Shown here: positions 44,831 to 52,773 of the stretch, in pieces
How the letters are laid out: each line of letters begins with the position of its first letter
Numbering within the stretch: position 1 is the first letter of the stretch
Assembly (NCBI GenBank): GCA_015061035.1
Contig: SUXK01000002.1
Coordinates: 137,628-201,627 of the forward strand
DNA from: Bacteroidales bacterium
GTDB taxonomy: Bacteria > Bacteroidota > Bacteroidia > Bacteroidales > G3-4614
Direction of reading: 5' to 3'
Length of the DNA: 64,000 nt
Made by a program: the position numbers and the translations under genes
The notes under the pieces: generated by a model
Databases searched by the model: none
Told to the model about the DNA's origin: nothing
What the model saw: the letters and a program-made list of their open reading frames with translations, nothing else

Positions 44831-44859
44831 AATTTTATTTGTTTTCTTTTTATTTTGGA

Positions 44860-44907
44860 GCATAACTCCGCTATTACGAGCTTACGCTCGCGGGGGCGGA
44901 GTTATGC
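44860..44907. other. DGR-type hairpin downstream of VR2
   Basis: Outer stem gcataactccg (44860-44870) with cggagttatgc (44897-44907), 11 bp perfect; inner stem cgagc/gctcg. On the minus strand the inner loop is GTAA, a GNRA-type tetraloop. It lies 34 nt past the VR2 end; the VR1 copy lies 31 nt past. The flank between VR and hairpin is also similar in both (gcgtgtt...gg..tggtaaa). Confidence 0.65.
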
Positions 44908-44941
44908 TTTTTTATTTGCGTGTTGGGGCTGGTAAATTCTT

Positions 44942-45141
44942 CGCACACTACTCGCAAACCGCACGGACAGATCGCCCGTAGTAACGGTAGTTGCCGTCCC
45001 AATCCACACCGCTTGAATAGAAGAACAAGTAGTAAGCGTAGCTACTATTGCTCGTACTAAGCGAACTCGACCAGTAGTAACCGTAACTGCCCGCACCGTA
45101 AAGATTGCTACTGTAGCGATAGCCAGCCGCAGGAAGAAAAA
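44942..45141 (-). repeat. DGR variable repeat VR2
   Basis: Aligns to the TR over 197 bp plus one 3-bp insertion (act within 44948-44951). By hand I count 20 substitutions, all at positions where the TR coding strand has A. The insertion is at the very 3' end and brings the stop codon in two codons early relative to VR1 (ending VCE instead of VCECA). Confidence 0.93.
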
Positions 45142-46963
45142 TACTGTTGCCGTTCTTCTTACTTGTTACTTTATAACCATTTACTCCATTCTGTGTGGTC
45201 CATGTCCATGTACAGTTATTTGTATTTCTTAACTCATCTTGCTCTGCTGCTGTTGGCATGCGCCAACTGCCTCCCCAATTTACTCGTGCTGCATCGGCAG
45301 ATAATGGCAACGTTGTGGGATTTGAAGAGTAAGTATAATTACTTGATGTATAACTGCTCTTTGTGGTTGTCTCACCCCACGCATAGTAATTACCATAACC
45401 TTCAGGTGTGGTTGCGCCTACGTTACAGGTTGCCCACTTAACTGACAAGCCAAGATCAACGTAGGCGTGGCCGTTGTTTGTATTATTGGTGGTTGTTCCT
45501 CCAGAGGTTCCTGTATTTCCTCCCGTTGTACTGTTTTGTGTTCCTTCTGCCATTTTCTCAATAAAGGCATTGGCGTGTGTTTTCATAGTAGCAAATTGTG
45601 TACCTAATGAACTACTGCAGTCTAATACTAACATTATTACTGCACTTTTACGTTCTACGGTTGTTTGTGTCTGGCTTTCGGGGTCAAACTCCGAGTTTTG
45701 TTGCCATTGTGAGGTGTTTGCTACATAACTCCACTGCTTGATATTGTTGGTGGGTACGCTCTCGTAAGAGGCTTCGGTGGCTTTTATATCGTTGAATGTA
45801 AAGGTTACAAATACTATATTGTCTTGCACTACTCCTGCTACTACTTCTCCGCTTCCTGATGTCATTCCTCCATAAGTTATATTTTTTAATGAGCGGTCGC
45901 TTAATGAGAAAGTTCCTTCGATATAGAGTTGCGATTGTGATGCATCGCTTACGTTATCAAAGGTAAAGCGTATTTTTGTTCCGTTTGCCTGACCGGGTAT
46001 AGTTAAACTTATGGTTTGTACGCTGTTTTCATTATAGAGTTGGTTGGCTATCTCTTGGAATTTTGCATTTACCTCGTCCATACTTGTTACTTCGGCTGCA
46101 TTCTCTGGTGAACTTGCCAAGTTGATAAGGTTGGCTTGAAATTGTGCGTCATCACTAACATCTGAACCTTTTAAACCTATTGAGTATGCCGATATGGGTA
46201 ATCCTTGAACTTTTGTGTTTTTGATTTTACTGTTTACTGCTGACAGATACTCTTCGTTTGAAGAGTAGTTGCTATTCATCATAAACGAACCTTGATCTAA
46301 ACCGTCGGTAAAGGTTACCATTGCAACGTTTACCAAATCGGTAGGTAATACACTTTTTACCAACGAGTCTATGGCAATTTCTGTTGCATAATAGAGCAGA
46401 GTTCCGTTTTTAGAGGTCATACTGCTTACAAAGTCAGTAAATTGGCTTTTGGTATTGGGTGCTAATATACTTATTCCCTTATTTGTTAATGTTTGATTAA
46501 AGCCTATTATTCCCATATACAGTCCTGTTTCTGCTTGGTTATCTACTATTATTGTTATAGGGGCACTTGATTGACTTAAGGTGCTTTCGCCGTTTGCTGA
46601 TATTGCTTTGACTTTGTAATAGTTGGCCCCTAATATCGGGGTAGTATCGGTGTAACTGTTTTTTGTTATGTTACTTGCCAATAGTACGTAGTTTATGTTA
46701 TCGCTACTGCGATATACTTGGTAACTTTGGGCTTGGCTTACAGCACTCCATGTTACTACTATACTGTTACCACTCTCGGTTGCTATGATATTTGTGGGTG
46801 ACAATATTTTTGTTGCAAATTTTATACTGTCTATTTCGGCCAATTCGTATGTTGATACTATGGTATTGCCTTTATAGATATTTAATATTTTTTCTTGTGC
46901 TGTTGCACCGCCTATTATTATGGCTGATATTGCTATTAGCAATGTTATTATTCTTGTTTTCAT
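44948..46963 (-). CDS. Exported FN3-vWA-FISUMP protein, DGR target (VR2)
   Basis: Exported protein of 671 residues with signal peptide MKTRIITLLIAISAIIIGGATA. A fibronectin type III domain covers about 55-140 (IVVTWSAVSQAQSYQVYRSS). A von Willebrand A-like region follows (LVNVAMVTFTDGLDQGS at about 225). A second vWA-type strand with a full MIDAS motif, VIMLVLDCSSSLG, appears much later near 455, so the fold may be permuted or doubled. A Thr/Gly-rich linker leads to a FISUMP domain (498-671). Its last 66 residues are VR2, where Tyr, Ser, Phe and Asp replace the template's Asn. No CTD sorting signal is present after VR2. It lies 98 bp after the small CTD protein on the same strand. Confidence 0.88.
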   Translation of the reverse strand: MKTRIITLLIAISAIIIGGATAQEKILNIYKGNTIVSTYELAEIDSIKFATKILSPTNIIATESGNSIVVTWSAVSQAQSYQVYRSSDNINYVLLASNITKNSYTDTTPILGANYYKVKAISANGESTLSQSSAPITIIVDNQAETGLYMGIIGFNQTLTNKGISILAPNTKSQFTDFVSSMTSKNGTLLYYATEIAIDSLVKSVLPTDLVNVAMVTFTDGLDQGSFMMNSNYSSNEEYLSAVNSKIKNTKVQGLPISAYSIGLKGSDVSDDAQFQANLINLASSPENAAEVTSMDEVNAKFQEIANQLYNENSVQTISLTIPGQANGTKIRFTFDNVSDASQSQLYIEGTFSLSDRSLKNITYGGMTSGSGEVVAGVVQDNIVFVTFTFNDIKATEASYESVPTNNIKQWSYVANTSQWQQNSEFDPESQTQTTVERKSAVIMLVLDCSSSLGTQFATMKTHANAFIEKMAEGTQNSTTGGNTGTSGGTTTNNTNNGHAYVDLGLSVKWATCNVGATTPEGYGNYYAWGETTTKSSYTSSNYTYSSNPTTLPLSADAARVNWGGSWRMPTAAEQDELRNTNNCTWTWTTQNGVNGYKVTSKKNGNSIFLPAAGYRYSSNLYGAGSYGYYWSSSLSTSNSSYAYYLFFYSSGVDWDGNYRYYGRSVRAVCE

Positions 46964-46980
46964 TTCAAAAAATAAATTTT

Positions 46981-47064
46981 TTAATTAGGAATTAGTACGT
47001 GGCTTCGCCACAATTAGGGATTAGGAATTAAAAAACATTCCTAATTTCTAATTCCTCATTCCTA
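46981..47064. repeat. aattaggaattag repeat with GTAC triloop hairpin, second copy
   Basis: Same layout as 7349-7432: aattaggaattag, GTAC, then gtggc-ttc-gccac (46999-47011), attagggattagg, and an inverted part (attcctaatttctaattcct). All five stem pairs remain paired although three differ in bases from the first copy. It forms most of the spacer between the CTD protein and the vWA target. Confidence 0.7.
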
Positions 47065-47571
47065 ATTAATTATAATCTTCTTAGTTTCTATCTCTCCATT
47101 TGATTGTACAGCTACAATATAGATACCTGAGGGGTAGTTGCTAACATCAAGAGTTGCTACCTCAGTGTTGGGCGTTTGGTACTGCATCAACACGCCTTGC
47201 ATATTGTAGAGTTGCACTTGGTTAATTACTTCGGGTGAGGTTATGCGTACTTCGCCTGACGATGCAATATAGATTATCTCAACCTCAACACTCTCCTCCT
47301 CTATCTCCTCTATGGCAGTTATATCGGTATCTCCAAAGGTGATAACCTCAATGTTCTCTATTGCCATAGGCATTACTACACCCGACACAGTGATGTTTAC
47401 TTCATCTTCCGAAGGGAAGGTGATTTTGTCTATTTCGTCAATATTGATTGACTGAAATGAGCCTTGCGATGTTAAAAATACATTCATATAGTCGGTTGCG
47501 TGAGCCGATAGCCACGGTACCGATATGAATGCCAATAACATCAACAATTGTTTAATGTAGTTTTGTTGCAT
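47062..47571 (-). CDS. Small exported protein with type IX-style C-terminal sorting domain
   Basis: Exported protein of 169 residues. Signal peptide QLLMLLAFISVPWLSAHA after a short basic start. The N-terminal part (DYMNVFLTSQGSFQSINIDEIDKITF) contains the segment often seen before FISUMP and LRR proteins of Bacteroidetes; a similar 'I.LAEIDSIKF' string is in the vWA target. The C-terminal 75 residues are a Por/T9SS sorting domain (VQLYNMQGVLMQYQT, SGIYIVAVQSNGEIETKKIIIN minus its first residues). It is first in a likely transcription unit with the DGR target. The binding partner is unknown. Confidence 0.75.
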   Translation of the reverse strand: MQQNYIKQLLMLLAFISVPWLSAHATDYMNVFLTSQGSFQSINIDEIDKITFPSEDEVNITVSGVVMPMAIENIEVITFGDTDITAIEEIEEESVEVEIIYIASSGEVRITSPEVINQVQLYNMQGVLMQYQTPNTEVATLDVSNYPSGIYIVAVQSNGEIETKKIIIN

Positions 47572-48258
47572 AATTATTGATTTTTATATTGGTTAATGTT
47601 TTTGATTATTTTATTCTTCTATAAAGTTTATTTTGCTTCGCAACAAAATAGATATAGTTACTATATCTCTATCTTAAAAAGATTGATATTCTTTAGTAGA
47701 GGAATTTGCTTTAACCTATCTTCAAGAGAAGGGGGTGAAAGATAGTTTGTTCTTTGTGTGGGCATTGTTATTGTTTTTATTGTCATTCATCTCCTATAAT
47801 GACAATTAAACGCATAAAGAAAGTGTGGAGATGACTTTCGTTTATCAAATAGAAGGTTGTGGAAAGACCTATAACAACAATAAACGATGCGATACCCCAC
47901 ACTTGAATAGTATGAGATACGTTCTAAACGCTATCACATGACTACACAAGGAAGGTGTTGTCCGACGTCTTGTTGTTATTGAAAACTTCCACATTTTCTA
48001 TTTAAGACAATACGAAAAACACTTTCAAATAAAATGTTCTGTCAGTACCGATATCGGTATTTGACGATACAAAATTATAAAATATTTTTCTTTTGAACAA
48101 CACTCATGGGGTTATCGCATTTTATTATTTAAATATCTCTCTCCTTAAAGAAATATACAAGCATGTTTGTTATTGTTTTGCTCGCTGTAAAAAATATTGA
48201 ACTAAACTTCTTATTTCTTGCTCGCTTGTTACTATATTTGTATTAAAATTTATCCACT
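47572..48258. ncRNA. 687-bp gene-free region with a candidate structured RNA
   Basis: No gene is visible. Around 47850-48000 three helices lie in register: tagaa/ttcta (47850-47854, 47996-48000), tgtggaa/ttccaca (47858-47864, 47987-47993) and ataacaac/gttgttat (47871-47878, 47972-47979). They enclose a smaller hairpin near 47916-47935. A 9-bp hairpin attgtcatt/aatgacaat is at 47779-47787 and 47798-47806. A perfect 14-bp palindrome taccgatatcggta is at 48046-48059 and could be an operator. The strand is undecided. A long, bulged rod of this size could be 6S-like, but I cannot assign a family. Confidence 0.35.
48233..48240 (+). promoter_or_regulatory. Candidate -7 element of the GH92-dnaG unit
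   Basis: TATATTTG matches TAnnTTTG 18 bp before the GH92 start codon. The -33 region is not a clear TTTG. Confidence 0.45.
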
Positions 48259-50418
48259 ATGCGTAGAGTTGTTTTTATTCTTGCTGTTTTAGTTTTTGCA
48301 AGTTGTAGTAAATACGATAAAGCAAAGGATTTTGCTCAGTTTGTAAATCCTTTTGTTGGTACTGATTATACAGGGAATACATATCCGGGTGCTACTATTC
48401 CGTTTGGCATGGTGCAACTTAGCCCCGATAATGGGTTGCCCGGTTGGGATAGAATTGCCGGTTATTTTTACCCCGATAGTACTATTGCAGGGTTTAGCCA
48501 TACCCACTTGACTGGTACCGGTGCGGGAGACCTTTATGATATTTCGTTTATGCCTGTTACAAATCCTTATAACGAGGCTGAGGCTCCTTTGGGTATTCAC
48601 TCTAAATTCTCGCACGAGAGCGAGGTTGCAGAGGCTGGGTATTATAAGGTTCTTTTAAAAGATTACAACATTAAGGTTGAACTTGCTGCTACTGAGCGTT
48701 GCGGTGTTCAACGATACACGTTTCCTAAGGCTGAGGCTTCGGTATTCTTAAATTTGGCAAAGGCCATGAACTGGGATGCTACTATTGATAGCCATATTGA
48801 GTTTGCCGACTCGGTTACTATTAAAGGTTACAGATACTCTACTGGCTGGGCTCAGGACCAAAAGATATTCTTTGTCTCAAAACTTTCACGACCTTTTAAA
48901 TATGCCAAGATTGACTCTACGGCTCTTGACAAGGGTGGCTATGGCGTTATTGCAAGAATGGATTTTGATACCAACGAGGGAGATACTTTGATTATAAGAA
49001 CTGCTATTTCGCAAACTGGTATTGAGGGTGCTGAGTTAAATTTGCAAGCAGAACATATTGAGGGTGGTTTTGATGCGTATCGTAAAGCGGCTTACGATAG
49101 TTGGAACAGAGAACTTTCAAAGATTGAGATTGAAAGCCCCGACTCTACGATTTTACGTACATTTTACACTGCTCTTTATCATACTATGACTGCTCCTACT
49201 ATTGCAAGTGATGTTGATGGCTGTTACAGAGGTGCTGATAAGTTAAATCATAGAGACAGTTCAATGGTTACATATGGTACATTCTCATTATGGGATACTT
49301 ACAGAGCAGCACACCCTCTATATACATATATCTGCCCCAACAGAGTAAATGATATGGTTAAGTCGTTTTTAAACCACTACAAAGAGTTTGGGCGACTACC
49401 TGTATGGAGTTTTTATGGCAACGAAACTGATATGATGATTGGCTATCACTCCGTTCCTGTTATTGTTGATGCTTATCTTAAAGGTATTGGTGATTTTGAT
49501 GCTGAAGAGGCTTTAAATGCTTGTGTTGCCACTGCCAATGTTAAAGGTTACAGGGCTTTGGATGAATATAAGGAGTATGGTTATGTTCCCTACGACATTG
49601 AGAAAGAGTCTGTTTCAAAAACAATTGAGTACTCTTTTGACGATTGGTGTATTGCCCGAATGGCTGAGAAGATGGGTAAAAAAGATATTGCTGATGAATT
49701 TGCAAAGAGAGCGACATTCTATCGCAACCTATATAACCCAGAAACTGGATTTTTACAAGCAAGAGACAGCAAAGGCTCTTTCATTAAAAATTTCAAATCC
49801 GGAGAGTATACCGAACATATTACTGAGAGTAATACATGGCAATATCTTTTTGGTGCGCATCACGATATTATGTGGATGCAAGAGCGTATGGGAGAAGAGT
49901 TATTCTTAGATAGGATGAACGATTTGTTCTCGTTATCGGTTTCGGATGATTTGCCTATATTCTCAACTGGCATGATTGGAGAATATGCTCATGGCAACGA
50001 GCCTTGCCACCATGTTACATACGTTTACAACCACATTAGAAAACCTTGGCTTACTCAAAAATATGTTACCAAAGTTATGCACGAACTTTATAACGATACT
50101 CCTTCTGGGTTGTGCGGTAACGAGGATTGCGGACAGATGTCGGCTTGGTATGTTTTCAGTGCTATGGGATTTTACCCTATGAATCCTGCTTCGCAAATTT
50201 ATGAGATTGGCTCTCCTATTGTTAAAAGTGCAAAAATTAATTTGAGCAATGGAAAATGTTTTACTATTTTTGCACCCGAAGTTTCAAAGGAGAATATATA
50301 CATTCAAAAAATATTGCTTAACGGTAAGGAGTGTGATATGAAATCAATTTCTCATTCTCAAATTATGGATGGTGCAACTATTACCTTTGAGATGGGAAGT
50401 TCTCCCAAAACAGAATAA
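48259..50418 (+). CDS. GH92 alpha-mannosidase, lipoprotein
   Basis: Calcium-dependent exo-alpha-mannosidase of glycoside hydrolase family 92, 719 residues. These enzymes trim mannose from host or yeast N-glycans. The signal peptide ends in the lipobox FASC with Cys16, so it is surface- or periplasm-anchored. Family signatures run through the whole length: FVNPFVGTDYTGNTYPGATIPFGMVQ, GFSHTHLTGTG, TAPTIASDVDGCYRG, YGTFSLWDTYRAAHPL, NETDMMIGYHSVPVI, EYSFDDWCIA, NEPCHHVTYVYN and GNEDCGQMSAWYVFSA, the last containing catalytic-site residues. No SusC/SusD genes are near, so it is not in a classic PUL. dnaG follows after 15 bp. Confidence 0.94.
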   Translation: MRRVVFILAVLVFASCSKYDKAKDFAQFVNPFVGTDYTGNTYPGATIPFGMVQLSPDNGLPGWDRIAGYFYPDSTIAGFSHTHLTGTGAGDLYDISFMPVTNPYNEAEAPLGIHSKFSHESEVAEAGYYKVLLKDYNIKVELAATERCGVQRYTFPKAEASVFLNLAKAMNWDATIDSHIEFADSVTIKGYRYSTGWAQDQKIFFVSKLSRPFKYAKIDSTALDKGGYGVIARMDFDTNEGDTLIIRTAISQTGIEGAELNLQAEHIEGGFDAYRKAAYDSWNRELSKIEIESPDSTILRTFYTALYHTMTAPTIASDVDGCYRGADKLNHRDSSMVTYGTFSLWDTYRAAHPLYTYICPNRVNDMVKSFLNHYKEFGRLPVWSFYGNETDMMIGYHSVPVIVDAYLKGIGDFDAEEALNACVATANVKGYRALDEYKEYGYVPYDIEKESVSKTIEYSFDDWCIARMAEKMGKKDIADEFAKRATFYRNLYNPETGFLQARDSKGSFIKNFKSGEYTEHITESNTWQYLFGAHHDIMWMQERMGEELFLDRMNDLFSLSVSDDLPIFSTGMIGEYAHGNEPCHHVTYVYNHIRKPWLTQKYVTKVMHELYNDTPSGLCGNEDCGQMSAWYVFSAMGFYPMNPASQIYEIGSPIVKSAKINLSNGKCFTIFAPEVSKENIYIQKILLNGKECDMKSISHSQIMDGATITFEMGSSPKTE

Positions 50419-50433
50419 TAAATTTAACCACGT

Positions 50434-52515
50434 ATGATTGACCAACATACAATTGATAAGATTATGGATGCCGCCGATATTGTTGAGGTGGTATCGGACT
50501 TTGTATCTCTTCGTAAACGTGGTGTCAATTATATTGGGTTATGTCCTTTCCACGATGAGAGGACTCCTTCGTTTAGTGTTTCTCCCTCGAAAGGTATTTG
50601 CAAATGTTTCAGTTGCGGTAAAGGTGGTAATGCAGCCCACTTTATTATGGAACATGAGCAGATGACATACTATGAAGCAATAAAGTATCTTGCTAAAAAA
50701 TATAATATTGAGATTGCTGAACGCGAACTTACCGAAAAAGAGAAAGTGGCTAAGACTACTCGCGAAAGTATGCTTATCGTTAATGAGTTTGCAAAGGATT
50801 TCTTTACTAAAAATCTTACAGAAACTGACGAAGGTAGAGCAATTGGTTTGTCGTACTTTAAAGAGCGTGGGTTCAGAGAAGATATTATTGAAAAATTCGG
50901 ACTTGGATACTCCCCCGAAAAACGCGATGCTTTGGCAGAGGCTGCCAAGAAAGGTGGGTATAACAAGGATTATCTTATAAAAACTGGCTTATGTATAGAG
51001 AGTCAGGATGGCTCTTCTCTTATTGACAGATTCAGAGGCAGGGTTATTTTCCCTGTTTATTCATTAGCAGGTAAGGTTATTGCTTTTGGCGGTAGAATAT
51101 TAAAGACTAACGACAAGACCGCCAAATATCTAAATTCGCCAGAATCGGAAGTGTATCATAAGAGTAATGTTCTTTATGGTATTTACCACGCTAAAAGTGC
51201 TATGGTAAAACAGAACAACTGCTTTCTGGTTGAGGGTTACACCGATGTTTTGTCGATGCATCAAGCAGGTATTGAGAATGTTGTTGCCTCATCGGGTACT
51301 TCTCTTACCAACGGACAAATCAGACAGATACACCGTTTCACCGAAAATATTACAGTTTTATATGATGGTGATGCTGCTGGTATAAAGGCTTCGCTAAGGG
51401 GTATTGATATGCTACTTGAAGAGGGCATGAAGGTAAAGGTTGTTTTGCTTCCTGATGGCGATGACCCCGACTCTTTTGCAAAGAAACAGAGTGCATCGGA
51501 ATTTACCGAATATATTAAAGCAAACGAAACAGACTTTATTACCTTTAAAACAAACTTGCTTATCAAGGATGCAGGAGAAGATCCTCTTCGCAGAGCAGGG
51601 CTTATTACTGATATTGTTCAATCTATTTCGGTAATACCTGATGAAATTACTCGCTCGGTATATATTAAAGAGTGCAGTAGAATAATGGAGGTAAGAGAAG
51701 ATGTTCTTCTTAAAGCGGTTGCAACTGAGCGTATTAAGAAAGCCGAATCGGGACCTTCGCCTACAAATATGCCTCAAGAGAGCGCACCAATAAGTGCAAA
51801 AGATGAACATCCCGAATCCTCTCCTACTCCAATTGGTATTGAAGTAAAGAATAAATCAATAGTTGAGGTTTACGAAAAGAGTCTGATACGATTTATTATT
51901 AAATATGGATTAACTCCCATGTTTGATTCTAATGGCAAGGTTACAGATATTTTATCTTTTATTGTTGATGAATTAAAGAAAGACGGGATTGAGTTTTCGA
52001 CAGAGATTTATGCCCAAATGATTAACGAGGCTCTTGAGTGCAGAGAGGGTTGGATTGAGCAATTTATAAACTCTGAAAACCTGAAAGGAGAAGATAAAAG
52101 AGGTATAATTACATACGAGTGTATTGATGCTCGCACCGAGAAGGATAAAATCAACTACTGGATTAAATATATTGAAGATATTAATCAAGCAATAACCAAG
52201 CACTTCTTAAATCATAGAGTTGAAGTTATCAGTAAAATTGCTGTTGACTTAATCAGTGAAAAATATCGCCTAAGTAAAAAGCAAACTATCAAGAGTGATG
52301 AAGAGCGTGTTGTTTCTCTTGCTCGCAGAATGATTACTGAATTGAAAGATGCTATTGTTAGTGAACAGATCAAACAACTCAACTTATCGTTAAAAGAGGC
52401 ATTCAAGAATAAAGATAACGAAAAGGTTATGCTTCTTTTGAAAGAACTAAACAACTTAAACTCCATTAAAGTTCAGTTGGCTAAGGAGTTGGGCGAGAGG
52501 GTTATCAGTTGTTAG
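50434..52515 (+). CDS. dnaG: DNA primase
   Basis: Makes RNA primers at the replication fork together with DnaB. The N-terminal zinc ribbon is complete (CPFHDERTPSF with its His, then CKCFSC). The RNA polymerase/TOPRIM core has LVEGYTDVLSMHQAG and LYDGDAAGIKAS, with the acidic metal-binding residues. The C-terminal part from about 470 is the helicase-interacting domain. The length of 693 residues is slightly above E. coli DnaG because of a Ser/Pro-rich linker (ESGPSPTNMPQESAP). The final codons (VISC and stop) lie in the cagttgttag start of a dispersed repeat, so the C terminus may be repeat-derived. Confidence 0.96.
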   Translation: MIDQHTIDKIMDAADIVEVVSDFVSLRKRGVNYIGLCPFHDERTPSFSVSPSKGICKCFSCGKGGNAAHFIMEHEQMTYYEAIKYLAKKYNIEIAERELTEKEKVAKTTRESMLIVNEFAKDFFTKNLTETDEGRAIGLSYFKERGFREDIIEKFGLGYSPEKRDALAEAAKKGGYNKDYLIKTGLCIESQDGSSLIDRFRGRVIFPVYSLAGKVIAFGGRILKTNDKTAKYLNSPESEVYHKSNVLYGIYHAKSAMVKQNNCFLVEGYTDVLSMHQAGIENVVASSGTSLTNGQIRQIHRFTENITVLYDGDAAGIKASLRGIDMLLEEGMKVKVVLLPDGDDPDSFAKKQSASEFTEYIKANETDFITFKTNLLIKDAGEDPLRRAGLITDIVQSISVIPDEITRSVYIKECSRIMEVREDVLLKAVATERIKKAESGPSPTNMPQESAPISAKDEHPESSPTPIGIEVKNKSIVEVYEKSLIRFIIKYGLTPMFDSNGKVTDILSFIVDELKKDGIEFSTEIYAQMINEALECREGWIEQFINSENLKGEDKRGIITYECIDARTEKDKINYWIKYIEDINQAITKHFLNHRVEVISKIAVDLISEKYRLSKKQTIKSDEERVVSLARRMITELKDAIVSEQIKQLNLSLKEAFKNKDNEKVMLLLKELNNLNSIKVQLAKELGERVISC

Positions 52516-52574
52516 TTGTCGGTTTCGTAAACTCAACCGCCCCCTTCGGGGTAGTTGTTAGTTTTTAGTTAATA
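52508..52574. repeat. Dispersed two-hairpin repeat, copy 3
   Basis: It begins in the last codons of dnaG. The first hairpin is gttt-cgt-aaac, the second CCCC-ttc-GGGG, flanked by agttgttagttgtc and tagttgttagtttttagtt. The first stem differs completely from that of copy 2 (GGC/GCC) but is still paired. The remaining gap to mutA holds attaggtcatt-like short repeats. Confidence 0.65.
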
Positions 52575-52682
52575 GAGTCATTAAGGTCTTTTAGGTCATT
52601 AGAGTAACTAATGATAAATAAGTAATCCTAATTTTTAATAGATTTATCTACTATAAAATTTCCTTTTATTGAAATCTTTATT

Positions 52683-52690
52683 TAAATTTG
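52683..52690 (+). promoter_or_regulatory. Candidate -7 element of mutAB
   Basis: TAAATTTG matches TAnnTTTG. The predicted leader is about 75 nt and shows no cobalamin-riboswitch-like conserved boxes that I can see. Confidence 0.45.
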
Positions 52691-52773
52691 CCAAATACAA
52701 TGTTTATTACAATTAATGTAATTACGTTGTTGATTGAGAACTATTATTTTAACATATTAAGTCTGGAAAGACT

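Noticed and set aside
52516-52773. Cobalamin riboswitch in front of mutAB
   Set aside because: The leader is too short after the candidate -7 element and no B12-box-like sequence is visible.
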